From Bacillus benzoevorans (GTDB taxonomy: Bacteria > Bacillota > Bacilli > Bacillales > Cytobacillaceae): a DNA stretch of 64,000 nt. Under the pieces are notes generated by a model that was given only the letters and a program-made list of their open reading frames with translations, ran no database searches and was not told the DNA's origin. The translations under genes and the position numbers were made by a program. The DNA lies in assembly GCF_014207535.1 (NCBI RefSeq), contig NZ_JACHGK010000006.1:124001-188000 (forward strand), read 5' to 3'. Shown here one piece after another: positions 51,193 to 59,270 of the stretch (position 1 is its first letter; each line of letters starts with the position of its first letter).

Positions 51193-53163
51193 ATGAACCG
51201 TTATACGAAAAAGAAACATGTTTCCATTATTCTTTGTCTAATTGTTTTGTTGTTTTCCTTTTTCCCTGCCGCTTCTATTGCTGCAGAGGAAACAAATGCG
51301 GCTGTTGAAACAGGAGAAACGCAGCATCTGGAAACAGGAAACAGGGCTAATGAAAAAACAACCCCATCAGGAATTCCGCTTTCTGAAGTGGAGGGATTCG
51401 TTGATGGGTATGTAGACGATTATATTGGAAAAACCGTTCCAGGAGCCGCGATTGTTGTGCTGAAGGACAACCAAATTGTCTTATCGAAGGGATATGGCTA
51501 TGCTGATATCGAGAGAAAAATAGAAGTGAATCCAGAGACTACGGTATTTGAATGGGGATCCGTCAGCAAACTGTTTGTTTGGACATCCGTCATGCAGCTG
51601 GTCGAGCAGGGGAAAATAGATTTAAATGAAGATATCCGCACGTATTTACCTGAAGGTTTTTTAACAAAGCTGAAATATGATGAACCAATCACGATGCTGC
51701 ATTTGATGCATCATAATGCCGGGTTTGAAGAGTATGTTTTTGATTTAGGATATGATAAGCCAGACAAAGTAAAGTCTTTGGAGGAGGGATTGAAGCTTTC
51801 CGAGCCAGAGCAGGTGTATAAGCCGGGTGAGGTCGTTGCCTATTCCAATTTTGGCACGGCGCTGGCGGGGTTTATTGTTGAAAGGATGACGGGGCAGGAA
51901 TTTTATCAATATGTGCAAGGGAATATCCTTGAAAAAATTGGCAGTAAGGATTCGTCCATCCATCCGACATGGAGCGATAAACCGGAACTGATTGATAATA
52001 AGGCGGCAGGCTATACGTATACAGAGCCGTCTCAATTCAAAGAATTAATGTGGTTCTATGTTTCGATGTATCCAGCCGGATCGGCCAATGGTCCGGTGGT
52101 TGATTTGGCCAATTTCGCTTCTGCGTTCATGCCGCAGCCGGGGGAGGAATCGCCGCTTTTTCAAAAAGAAAGTACATTACATGAAATGCTTGCACAAAGT
52201 TATACAGCGAATGAGAACATTCCCGGCATTGCCCATGGATTTTGGGAGTATCAAGGGAAGAAGCGCGGTCTGACTCACGGAGGCAATACCGCAGCCTTCT
52301 CGAGTAACCTTCATATCGTGCCAGAGGAGAACTTTGCTGTAATTGTGCTGACGAATCAGTCGGGAGAAGCCGATCTTTGCTACGGTTTGACGAAAAAACT
52401 TGTTGGTGAGAAAGAGATTTCTGCTTCAGCTGAAAAGCTGCCCGATCCTGCAGAAGTGGAAGGGACCTATACCATGGCACGCAGAGGATACGGCGGATTT
52501 ATGAATATTTATTTCGATCTGCTGTCTTTTAAAGTGGAAGCGCTGAATGAGCGGGAAGTTCAAATAAGCGGGATGGGGATGGAAGGCAAATATGTGCAAA
52601 CAAGTCCTTACGTGTACCAAAAAACAGAGGGCCATGTCATGCTTGATGCGATGAGCCCAATATATGTTCATGTAAAGGATAGGGAGCCAACTCAAATATC
52701 GATGTCAATAACGGATCTGCTGCCGGTTGGAAAAGGGAAAACAACCCCTTATCTCATTATAGGTGTCGGCCTATTGCTTCTGAGCTTTGTCTATTTCATC
52801 ATTGCTCCATTTGTGATTTTGGTGCGGGGAATCATCAGGAAAAGGAGAAAAATCCCGGCTGAATCACATCAGCGGTGGAACAGCGGAATTATTTTATCAG
52901 GAACTGCTATCGTGCTGAATAATGTTCTTATGTTCCTTCGATTGATGATCAATCCTTTTGCTTCCTATTCCGAAATGGTGCCTCACATTATCCTAAACTA
53001 TGGATTAACCGCCCTGAGTGTCATTTGTGTTGGAATATTGGCCGTGAAAGGACGGAAAGCGGAGTTAATGAAAGGACAGAAATTCTGGTATGGATTCTCG
53101 GCGGCGATGACGCTGTTTCTGATTATCCTTATGGTTTATTGGCAGTTTTATAGCGCAACTTGA
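51193..53163 (+). CDS. Membrane-anchored serine hydrolase (beta-lactamase / PBP4*-like)
   Basis: A 656-residue class C beta-lactamase-fold protein. Signal peptide about 1-31; serine-active domain about 65-410 with the SxxK nucleophile Ser123-Val-Ser-Lys126 (EWGSVSKLF), a YSN motif (VAYSNFGTALAG) and HGG (LTHGGNTAAF). A beta-rich region (about 410-510) follows, then four C-terminal membrane helices (about 515-655). Such proteins are esterases, D-aminopeptidases or D-Ala carboxypeptidases of the cell envelope; the substrate is unknown. GAGGAGGTGCTCGC precedes the ATG. Monocistronic. Confidence 0.9.
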   Translation: MNRYTKKKHVSIILCLIVLLFSFFPAASIAAEETNAAVETGETQHLETGNRANEKTTPSGIPLSEVEGFVDGYVDDYIGKTVPGAAIVVLKDNQIVLSKGYGYADIERKIEVNPETTVFEWGSVSKLFVWTSVMQLVEQGKIDLNEDIRTYLPEGFLTKLKYDEPITMLHLMHHNAGFEEYVFDLGYDKPDKVKSLEEGLKLSEPEQVYKPGEVVAYSNFGTALAGFIVERMTGQEFYQYVQGNILEKIGSKDSSIHPTWSDKPELIDNKAAGYTYTEPSQFKELMWFYVSMYPAGSANGPVVDLANFASAFMPQPGEESPLFQKESTLHEMLAQSYTANENIPGIAHGFWEYQGKKRGLTHGGNTAAFSSNLHIVPEENFAVIVLTNQSGEADLCYGLTKKLVGEKEISASAEKLPDPAEVEGTYTMARRGYGGFMNIYFDLLSFKVEALNEREVQISGMGMEGKYVQTSPYVYQKTEGHVMLDAMSPIYVHVKDREPTQISMSITDLLPVGKGKTTPYLIIGVGLLLLSFVYFIIAPFVILVRGIIRKRRKIPAESHQRWNSGIILSGTAIVLNNVLMFLRLMINPFASYSEMVPHIILNYGLTALSVICVGILAVKGRKAELMKGQKFWYGFSAAMTLFLIILMVYWQFYSAT

Positions 53164-53474
53164 TATGGAAAAAGGCCTTTGGTATAGGAGGATTCATTTA
53201 GTTTGTAACGCACCGCTAAGTATTGTTAAGTGGCAATATAGGTGTATAGGGAAAAATGTTAATGTTTTGTGAATGAAGGAAGTTAGGAATCTATTTGGAA
53301 ATATAGAAAACGTTGGTAGATTCATGTTTCTGGTATTAGTATCTAAAAAATCAATGGATATTAATCAGAAGTATCGATAAAATAATCTTATATCAGAATA
53401 ATATTAGTTTATACTTTAAGAGTATGGGAGATACAAAGTGATGAAGAAAAGCAAATGATGAAGGGAACGAAAAA
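53164..53474. other. 311-base AT-rich region before the sulfur-chemistry gene run
   Basis: No gene or clear riboswitch seen. A possible start region for the following genes; no strong -35/-10 pair was found. Confidence 0.35.
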
Positions 53475-53714
53475 ATGGGGCAGCAATATTCACCAGTTAT
53501 GACATATGATGCAGGTCCAACGGGTTGCGGCGAATTAATTATGAATTTGTTTCTAACCATGAGAAAAATGAATAGGGGCGAGATTATCGAGGTTATCTCT
53601 TATGATCCAGGCGCACGTGAAGATCTTCCAGCGTGGTGCCGATTGCAAAATAATCATTTGTTGGAACGAATCGATGATGGAAATATTAGTCATTACTTTA
53701 TTAAAAAAGGCTGA
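53475..53714 (+). CDS. TusA-family sulfur-carrier-like protein with altered active-site motif
   Basis: A 79-residue protein with the TusA (SirA-like) fold: short strand, cysteine at residue 18, helix LIMNLFLTMRKM, strand GEIIEVISYDPGAREDLPAWCRL, and C-terminal strand. In TusA the cysteine is in C-P-x-P; here it is TGCGEL, so both prolines are lost but the cysteine is kept. A second cysteine (55) lies in the common PAWC segment. TusA proteins carry persulfide sulfur. AAGGGA is eight bases before the ATG. First gene of a run of six same-strand genes on sulfur handling, so a role as sulfur (or selenium) carrier is likely but not proven. Confidence 0.82.
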   Translation: MGQQYSPVMTYDAGPTGCGELIMNLFLTMRKMNRGEIIEVISYDPGAREDLPAWCRLQNNHLLERIDDGNISHYFIKKG

Positions 53715-53757
53715 TTTTGCCTTTTACATATTAAAGGATTAATAGGAGGATATAAAA

Positions 53758-54120
53758 ATGGCAGGTAAATTCTTAGTAAGTTTAACAAATGCAAAAAACG
53801 ATCCAGATAAAGCGACAGTTGGCTTCGTTGTGGCCAATGCAGCTGTTGCATCAGGTCAAGATACTGCTGTCTTTTTAAATGTTGAAGGTGCATACTTGGC
53901 ATCAAAAGGTTATGCAGATGATATTCATGAAGAGGGATTTGCCCCATTAAAACAACTTATGGACCAATTTGTTGAAGCAGGCGGAACTCTTTGGGTATGC
54001 AGTCCATGTTTTAAAAAACGTAATTTGAACGAAGAGAATTTGATTGAAGGCGCTGTCATTGTTGGCGGAGCTAAAATTGTTGAATTCTTAAGTCAAGGCG
54101 CTGCTTCCATCACTTATTAA
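53758..54120 (+). CDS. DsrE-family protein with CxxC motif
   Basis: A 120-residue DsrE/DsrF-like protein. N-terminal FLVSLTNAKNDPDKATVGFVVANAAV and AVFLNVEGAYLA make the alpha/beta core; the redox or sulfur-binding motif is CSPC in LWVCSPCFKKRNL (about residues 81-84). DsrE proteins accept sulfur from TusA-type carriers, so the pairing with the preceding gene is meaningful. AGGAGGATATAAAA precedes the ATG; 43 bases separate it from the TusA-like gene. Confidence 0.85.
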   Translation: MAGKFLVSLTNAKNDPDKATVGFVVANAAVASGQDTAVFLNVEGAYLASKGYADDIHEEGFAPLKQLMDQFVEAGGTLWVCSPCFKKRNLNEENLIEGAVIVGGAKIVEFLSQGAASITY

Positions 54121-54151
54121 GAAATTTATAACAGGATTAAATAATGCATTA

Positions 54152-54191
54152 ACTTTACTCCCCTTTTATTAATTGAAAGGGGAGTAAAAAA
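54152..54191. other. Hairpin between the DsrE-like and the TusA-OsmC genes
   Basis: TTTACTCCCCTTT pairs with AAAGGGGAGTAAA. No T run follows on the plus strand, so it may be a processing or stability element rather than a terminator. Confidence 0.5.
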
Positions 54192-54244
54192 TGATGCTCT
54201 ATATCATTATGTGAAAAGATTAACAAAGTGAAAAAGGTGATTTT

Positions 54245-54958
54245 ATGGAGAATCCAAAAGCAGTTTGCGATGGCGGCGATTTAGATTGTGGTTCCGGTTT
54301 ATTGTTAATCATCAAAAAAGCAATGGATCCTTTATCAAATGGAGAAATATTAGAAGTGCGCAGCCGTGAGCGGACGGTTGCTGACGATTTACCTGCCTGG
54401 TGCAGGATGGTGGATCACGCATTTCTAGGTTCAGAGCCAGGGGACAATACGACAAGATATTTTGTCCGCAAAGGTTCGCAGCAAGGAGAGTTGGCCTCTG
54501 ACTTAGAAGCGGCAAAAGGATATAAATGGAATGTTCGTGTTCAGGCTGAACGCTCTTTAACCGCTAAAGTTCATTCTAGGAATCATACTTTTATTGTCGG
54601 ACAGCCTGCTGATTTTGGTTCTAAAGTGGATGCTCCTAGCGCAATTGATTACTTTCTTGGAGCGCTGGCATCCGATTTGGCCGTTGGTTTTAAGGCGCAA
54701 GCCTCACGAAGAAATATCGAAATTGACCAACTGGAAGTCTCGATTAAAGCAGGATTGGAAAATGTTCTGTATCATTTGGAATTGGAAGATGGAGGAAGTC
54801 CGAAAATCCAGGAAATGAAGGGAACCTTTTATGTCTCCTCGCCACAGCCGGAGGAAGAGTTAGAAAAACTGTGGGAAAACACGCTGCAACGGTCTCCGAT
54901 TTACCAAACGCTAAAGCAAACAATGAATATCGATATACAGTTTTCCATTGTATTTTAG
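54245..54958 (+). CDS. TusA-like / OsmC-like fusion protein
   Basis: A 237-residue two-domain protein. The first 78 residues are TusA-like, with Cys15 in LDCGSGLLL (again without the prolines of CPxP) and Cys53 in LPAWC. Residues about 95-237 match the OsmC/Ohr fold (AERSLTAKVHSRNHTFIVG, DAPSAIDYFLGALASDLAVG and SPIYQTLKQTM). The usual OsmC redox cysteines are replaced by Asp144 and Ser217, and this half has no cysteine, so it should not act as a peroxidase. It may be a binding or scaffold partner for the intact OsmC protein encoded two genes downstream. AAGGTG precedes the ATG. Confidence 0.85.
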   Translation: MENPKAVCDGGDLDCGSGLLLIIKKAMDPLSNGEILEVRSRERTVADDLPAWCRMVDHAFLGSEPGDNTTRYFVRKGSQQGELASDLEAAKGYKWNVRVQAERSLTAKVHSRNHTFIVGQPADFGSKVDAPSAIDYFLGALASDLAVGFKAQASRRNIEIDQLEVSIKAGLENVLYHLELEDGGSPKIQEMKGTFYVSSPQPEEELEKLWENTLQRSPIYQTLKQTMNIDIQFSIVF

Positions 54959-54971
54959 GGAGGTTTTCTAA

Positions 54972-56141
54972 ATGACGCTACCAACATTCCCCACGACTGT
55001 CATTGGCAGTTGGCCGCGCGCGAAAGAAGTACAAAGTGCCATGCGTGATAAACGCGCAGGCCGCATTACGGATGAAGAATTTCAAGCTGTTGCCGATAAA
55101 GCAACGTTGCAGATCTTGAAATGGCAAGAGGAAGCAGGCATTGATATTGTTTGCGACGGTGAACAGCGCAGGGATAATTATATCTCCTTTGTTGCAGAGC
55201 ATTTGCATAATGTCCGCATGCTAAGTGTTTCTGAGTTACTAGAGTATGTAGAAGATAAATCTAGTTTTGAAGAAATCTTAGGGACATTAGATGTACCAGC
55301 CTTTTCCATGTCCAATCCTGCAGCGACAGGCAAAATCAGCCGCAAAAAACCGCTCGCATTAAATGACTTTTTATTTTTAAAAAAACATACAGACAAAGCG
55401 GTGAAAGTGACGATACCTGGACCCTATTTATTAACAAGATCGATGTGGGTAGAAGGACTATCTACTGATGCTTATCCAACAAAAGAGGATTTGGCTGTCG
55501 ATATTGTTAAAGTATTGCGCGAGGAATTGGAGGATCTAATTGCAGCGGGTGTTGAATTTGTTCAATTTGATGAGCCTGTCTTAACCGAAGTGGTATTTAC
55601 GAAAAAGAATGCAAATAGAACCTTCATGTGCGGCGCATTAACAGCAAAAGCAGATGCGGAAGAAGAGTTAGCGTTTGCCTTAAGCTTAATCAATCAAGTG
55701 ACCGCTGGCATGCTTGGAAGAGGCACAACGATTGGTGTTCACATTTGCCGCGGAAACTGGAGCACAGATGATGATATCTTACTGCGCGGCCCATATTTTC
55801 CATTAACACCTTATCTGGAAAAAGTAAATGTTGACCAGCTGGCTTTAGAATATGCAACACCACGGGCAGGAGAAATTGATGCTGTTAAGAACATTGGCAG
55901 CAAATCATTAGGTTTTGGTGTGATCAATCCTAGAACGGTAAATGTGGAATCTGTTGAAGATATTATTGCACGTGTAGAAGAAGTAAGAAAAATCTTACCT
56001 GATGAAAAGATCCTGTTAAATCCGGATTGTGGTTTCGGAACCTTTGCACAGCGTCCAATGAACAGTGATGAAATTGCTTTTGAAAAATTAAAAGTCATGG
56101 TTGAGGCGGCAAAAAAACTACGCGAAACGGTAAGAGTGTAA
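54972..56141 (+). CDS. MetE C-terminal-like zinc methyl/alkyl transferase (EaCoMT-like)
   Basis: A 389-residue protein like the catalytic half of cobalamin-independent methionine synthase. It begins LPTFPTTVIGSWPRAKEV; zinc ligands are His257 and Cys259 (GVHICRGNW) and Cys353 (NPDCGFGTF). Lacking the N-terminal MetE half, it belongs with the single-domain group that includes epoxyalkane:coenzyme M transferase. It probably activates a thiol (or selenol) and moves an alkyl group; acceptor and donor are unknown. Starts 14 bases after the previous stop, with GGGAGG upstream, so it is in the same operon. True methionine synthesis is possible but not favoured by the neighbours. Confidence 0.85.
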   Translation: MTLPTFPTTVIGSWPRAKEVQSAMRDKRAGRITDEEFQAVADKATLQILKWQEEAGIDIVCDGEQRRDNYISFVAEHLHNVRMLSVSELLEYVEDKSSFEEILGTLDVPAFSMSNPAATGKISRKKPLALNDFLFLKKHTDKAVKVTIPGPYLLTRSMWVEGLSTDAYPTKEDLAVDIVKVLREELEDLIAAGVEFVQFDEPVLTEVVFTKKNANRTFMCGALTAKADAEEELAFALSLINQVTAGMLGRGTTIGVHICRGNWSTDDDILLRGPYFPLTPYLEKVNVDQLALEYATPRAGEIDAVKNIGSKSLGFGVINPRTVNVESVEDIIARVEEVRKILPDEKILLNPDCGFGTFAQRPMNSDEIAFEKLKVMVEAAKKLRETVRV

Positions 56142-56163
56142 AATTTTTGGAGGTGTGAATGAA

Positions 56164-56613
56164 ATGTTGACAGTAAAAGTAGAAGGAATCGGAAATGGAA
56201 TGAGAACCGATTCAGTGGCAGGAAAGCATAAAATTGCTATTGATGAACCCGAAACAATGGCTGGAAAGGATTCTGCAATTGATCCACTTTCAGCTTTTTT
56301 AGCATCACTTATTGGCTGTGAAAACGTAATGGCACAAATCATTGCCAAAGAAATGAACTTTGATCTTCAAGGAATCTCATTTGATGTAGAAGGTGAAATT
56401 GATCCTAGCGGTCTAATGGGGAATTTGGAAGTAAAACCATATTTCGAAAAAGTAGTCATTAAAGCAGCCATTGAAACATCAGAATCTCAAGAGAGAATTA
56501 ATGAAATGCAGGCTGCTGTTGATCTGCGCTGTCCGATCTTTAGAACCATTAAAGACGCTGGAATTCCCGTTGAAAATCAATGGGTGAAAGCAAAGGCAGC
56601 GGCTGCAGTTTAA
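56164..56613 (+). CDS. OsmC/Ohr-family protein with both redox cysteines
   Basis: A 149-residue OsmC-like protein. The two expected cysteines are present: Cys52 in SLIGCENVMAQ and Cys123 in DLRCPIFRTI, so thiol peroxidase activity is possible. The PLSAFLASLIGC helix is typical. ATG at 56164 has GGAGG ten bases upstream; GTG at 56155 is too close. It starts 22 bases after the MetE-like gene. The C-terminus ends in KAKAAAAV. Substrate unknown; organic hydroperoxides or persulfides are likely classes for the family. Confidence 0.88.
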   Translation: MLTVKVEGIGNGMRTDSVAGKHKIAIDEPETMAGKDSAIDPLSAFLASLIGCENVMAQIIAKEMNFDLQGISFDVEGEIDPSGLMGNLEVKPYFEKVVIKAAIETSESQERINEMQAAVDLRCPIFRTIKDAGIPVENQWVKAKAAAAV

Positions 56614-56621
56614 ATAGGACA

Positions 56622-56664
56622 TGATCGGATCTCGAATGTAACATACGGGATCCGGTATTTTTTT
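56622..56664 (+). terminator. Terminator after the OsmC gene
   Basis: ATCGGATC and GGATCCGGT arms with an internal CG pair, followed by ATTTTTTT. Confidence 0.7.
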
Positions 56665-56752
56665 AAAGAAATAATGCATGCAGCAGCCAGAGGAAGACCA
56701 TTCTATGAATTTCAAGGTATTTTTGGTTGGAAGAGGGTTGAGGTGAAAAGAA

Positions 56753-58216
56753 ATGAATGATTTAGAGAAACACTTTCAATTCTTTAGAAAAAATACGATT
56801 GGGAATGAACAATTTTTTCATACCCCTTATGGCAGAAAAAAAATCCTTTACGCAGATTGGACCGCTAGCGGAAGACTATATAGACCCATCGAAGAAAAAA
56901 TTTTCGATCAATTTGGTCCCTATGCAGCGAATACACATACAGAAACGAATATTACAGGAAAAAGTATGACATGGGCTTACCTTGAAGCCAAGAACATCAT
57001 CAAAAAACATGTACATGCTGACGAAAATGATATTCTCCTTTTTGAAGGAACCGGGATGACGGGAGCAATCCGTAAAATCCAGAGATTACTAGGATTAACT
57101 CTTCATGAAAACTATCAAAGTTTGCACGGACTAAAGGATTTAGCCAAACCAGTCATCTTCATTACTCATATGGAACACCATTCTAATCAAATTTCTTGGG
57201 AAGAAACATTGGCTGATGTCGTCATTGTTCCACCGGATGAGAATGGAGATGTTTCTCCGCTCATGCTCGAGAAGATGATGAAACGGTATGAAGATCGACC
57301 ATTAAAAATTGGTTCATTTACGGCATGTTCGAATGTAACGGGAATTGTAACACCTTACTATAAGTTGGCAGAAGTGATGCATAAATACGGAGGAATATGT
57401 TTCGTTGATTTTTCTGCATCAGCTCCTTATGTGAAAATGGACATGCATCCTAAAAGTGCGATGCAATACTTAGATGGAATATTCTTTTCGCCTCATAAGT
57501 TTTTAGGCGGTCCAGGGACAATGGGTGTTGCGATTGTTTCTAAGAAAGCCCTGCAAACAAAAACGCCTGATCGCCCAGGCGGGGGAACGGTCAATTGGAC
57601 AACTCCTTGGGGTGAAAAATCATATATAGCTAATTTGGAAGAAAGAGAAGATGGCGGGACACCGGGATTCTTACAAGCGATCCGCACAGCATTAGTGATC
57701 CGTTTGAAGGAAGAGATGGGGATAGAGAATATATGCGAACAAGATAAAAAATGGCTGCAGTTACTGTTCAAGCAATTAAAGCAAAATAAACAGATTATTT
57801 TATTGGAAAAAGATAAAAAAGACCGCCTTCCTATCCTGTCATTTTACGTGGACAACCTTCATCATCAACTGTTGGTAAAGCTTTTAAATGATGTACACGG
57901 TATTCAAGTAAGAGGCGGCTGTTCATGTGCCGGAACGTATGGACATTATTTGTTCGGTCTTGATAAACAACGATCACAATCTATTAAAGACGAAATGAAC
58001 AAAGGAAATTATTATGCAAAGCCAGGGTGGGTACGACTTTCCCTTCATCCAACGATGACGGAAAAAGAAGTACTATATATAGCCCATGCCATAAATGATA
58101 TAACTTCCAATATGAACACATACAAAGCAGATTATACGTATCTGCCGGATTTGAATGAATATCAGCATAAGAATGAATGTGATATCAATTATGAAGGTTG
58201 GTTTGATTTTGTGTAA
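56753..58216 (+). CDS. Class V aminotransferase, cysteine desulfurase / selenocysteine lyase-like
   Basis: A 487-residue PLP enzyme of the NifS/SufS group. DWTASGRLYRPIE and NTHTETNITGKSM at the N-terminus; HMEHHSNQISWEE; the PLP aspartate in CFVDFSASAPY; Schiff-base Lys249 in FFSPHKFLGGPG; and cysteines 390 and 392 in RGGCSCAGTYGHY, the flexible loop that takes sulfur. It is longer than SufS (about 400 residues) with an extra C-terminal tail. It may supply persulfide or selenide to the TusA/DsrE-like carriers upstream, or selenide for SelD. Start by AGGTGAAAAGAA. A terminator separates it from the OsmC gene. Confidence 0.86.
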   Translation: MNDLEKHFQFFRKNTIGNEQFFHTPYGRKKILYADWTASGRLYRPIEEKIFDQFGPYAANTHTETNITGKSMTWAYLEAKNIIKKHVHADENDILLFEGTGMTGAIRKIQRLLGLTLHENYQSLHGLKDLAKPVIFITHMEHHSNQISWEETLADVVIVPPDENGDVSPLMLEKMMKRYEDRPLKIGSFTACSNVTGIVTPYYKLAEVMHKYGGICFVDFSASAPYVKMDMHPKSAMQYLDGIFFSPHKFLGGPGTMGVAIVSKKALQTKTPDRPGGGTVNWTTPWGEKSYIANLEEREDGGTPGFLQAIRTALVIRLKEEMGIENICEQDKKWLQLLFKQLKQNKQIILLEKDKKDRLPILSFYVDNLHHQLLVKLLNDVHGIQVRGGCSCAGTYGHYLFGLDKQRSQSIKDEMNKGNYYAKPGWVRLSLHPTMTEKEVLYIAHAINDITSNMNTYKADYTYLPDLNEYQHKNECDINYEGWFDFV

Positions 58217-58253
58217 GCCCGAATGAACGGAAAGAACGATACGCATCACAGCT

Positions 58254-58287
58254 AGCCGTATACCGTGTTTTTTTCGCATATACGGCT
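58254..58287. terminator. Hairpin between convergent genes
   Basis: AGCCGTATA and TATACGGCT around a 16-base T-rich loop; no long T run follows. Probably a weak bidirectional terminator. Confidence 0.45.
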
Positions 58288-58316
58288 TAGCAAGGGATAA
58301 CACCGATGTTTTTCAA

Positions 58317-58859
58317 TTATTTTTTTAATAACTCTTCAAGTTTTTCTTTTATAAATTCTTTTATTTGCTTTCCGCCAATGGTTGCGCTTTCACCATCTTC
58401 AGCTGATGGCATCACTCTAAAGAAGTTTATGATTAGCCTGTTTCCCTTTATGATATATTCATCCATATGAAGCGGTGAGAATCTTACTTCAAGTTCTTCA
58501 TACCTTGAACTGCCTTCAGCATTCTTTACGTCTTCCGCCATATCATCAATATTAAGCAGTTTAAGCGGCTTTACCATAGTATCTGTATAGCTCAAATCTT
58601 CCATCATCCACATGTTATTATTCCAAAAACGAGCTTCTTTCTGTGTCTTTTGTGATAGAATTTCTCTATTTGTAATGGCACTTAAAACCTTGCGAACTGA
58701 TTCCGCATTAAACTCATCATCGTAGGAAGCTGTTATTCCTTTCATGGCTGCTACTTCGTGAAGAAATGATTCGGCCACCTTTTCCTTATCATTTGAAGCC
58801 TGCCAAAAATATAGCATCGACTCGATTTCTTCAAGATTTAATTTAATTCTCTGGACCAT
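58317..58859 (-). CDS. Protein of unknown function, 180 residues
   Basis: I do not recognise this protein. It has a GGAGGG site before the ATG, so it is probably translated. It is soluble, acidic, without cysteines or membrane segments: N-terminal helix MVQRIKLNLEEIESMLYFWQ, a central region with ARFWNNNMWMMEDLSYTD, then a strand-rich part (RYEELEVRFSPLHMDEYIIKG and RLIINFFRVMPS) and a Lys-rich end. It is convergent with the aminotransferase and directly beside a MITE-like element, so it may be a recent insertion neighbour. Function unknown. Confidence 0.6.
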   Translation of the reverse strand: MVQRIKLNLEEIESMLYFWQASNDKEKVAESFLHEVAAMKGITASYDDEFNAESVRKVLSAITNREILSQKTQKEARFWNNNMWMMEDLSYTDTMVKPLKLLNIDDMAEDVKNAEGSSRYEELEVRFSPLHMDEYIIKGNRLIINFFRVMPSAEDGESATIGGKQIKEFIKEKLEELLKK

Positions 58860-58917
58860 TTTTGCTTATCCCTCCATATAACTTTAATATAAATCGAAAT
58901 ACAATTTTTTTATTCTA

Positions 58918-59103
58918 GGCTCTGTTAAACTTGATTGTTGATTTCCGTTCCAGGCACTTCGCTTTCCTGCGGGCGACCGACGAGCCTCCTCGACACTTCG
59001 TGTCTGCGGGGTCTCGTCTGTCTCGCTTCTCCCGCGGGAGTCTTCGTGCCTTCCACTCCAATCAACAAGGGACAATAAATCAACATTGACCTTTAACACA
59101 GCC
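58918..59103. mobile_element. MITE-like element, 186 bases
   Basis: Terminal inverted repeats GGCTCTGTTAAA (58918-58929) and TTTAACACAGCC (59092-59103). The inside is GC-rich and folds: TTCCAGGCACTTCG and CGTGCCTTCCA can pair, with further pairs such as TCCTGCGGG and CCCGCGGGAG. No protein frame with start signals. Similar elements are frequent in Bacillus genomes, by my recollection. Confidence 0.75.
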
Positions 59104-59270
59104 TTATTCTAAAATAATATTCTAAAAAACTTAATATGTACTTTTTTAATATATCATATCTAAAACATTAGAGGGAAAATTACATAAAAAGTTCACATTG
59201 GTATCACTAGATCTACTCCGATATCAGTGATATTCTAAAGATGAATTCAAAAGAAGCGGGTGGAGAAACC

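Noticed and set aside
53712..53757. UGA at the end of the TusA-like gene as a selenocysteine codon
   Set aside because: Translation past it gives no family-like sequence, and a strong AGGAGG site for the next gene follows, so it is a normal stop.
54245..54958. Selenocysteine in the OsmC half of the fusion protein
   Set aside because: The positions of the missing cysteines are GAT (Asp) and TCT (Ser), not UGA.
58884..59099. Minus-strand frame inside the MITE-like element
   Set aside because: Lies fully inside the repeat, lacks a ribosome-binding site and has no recognisable protein features.
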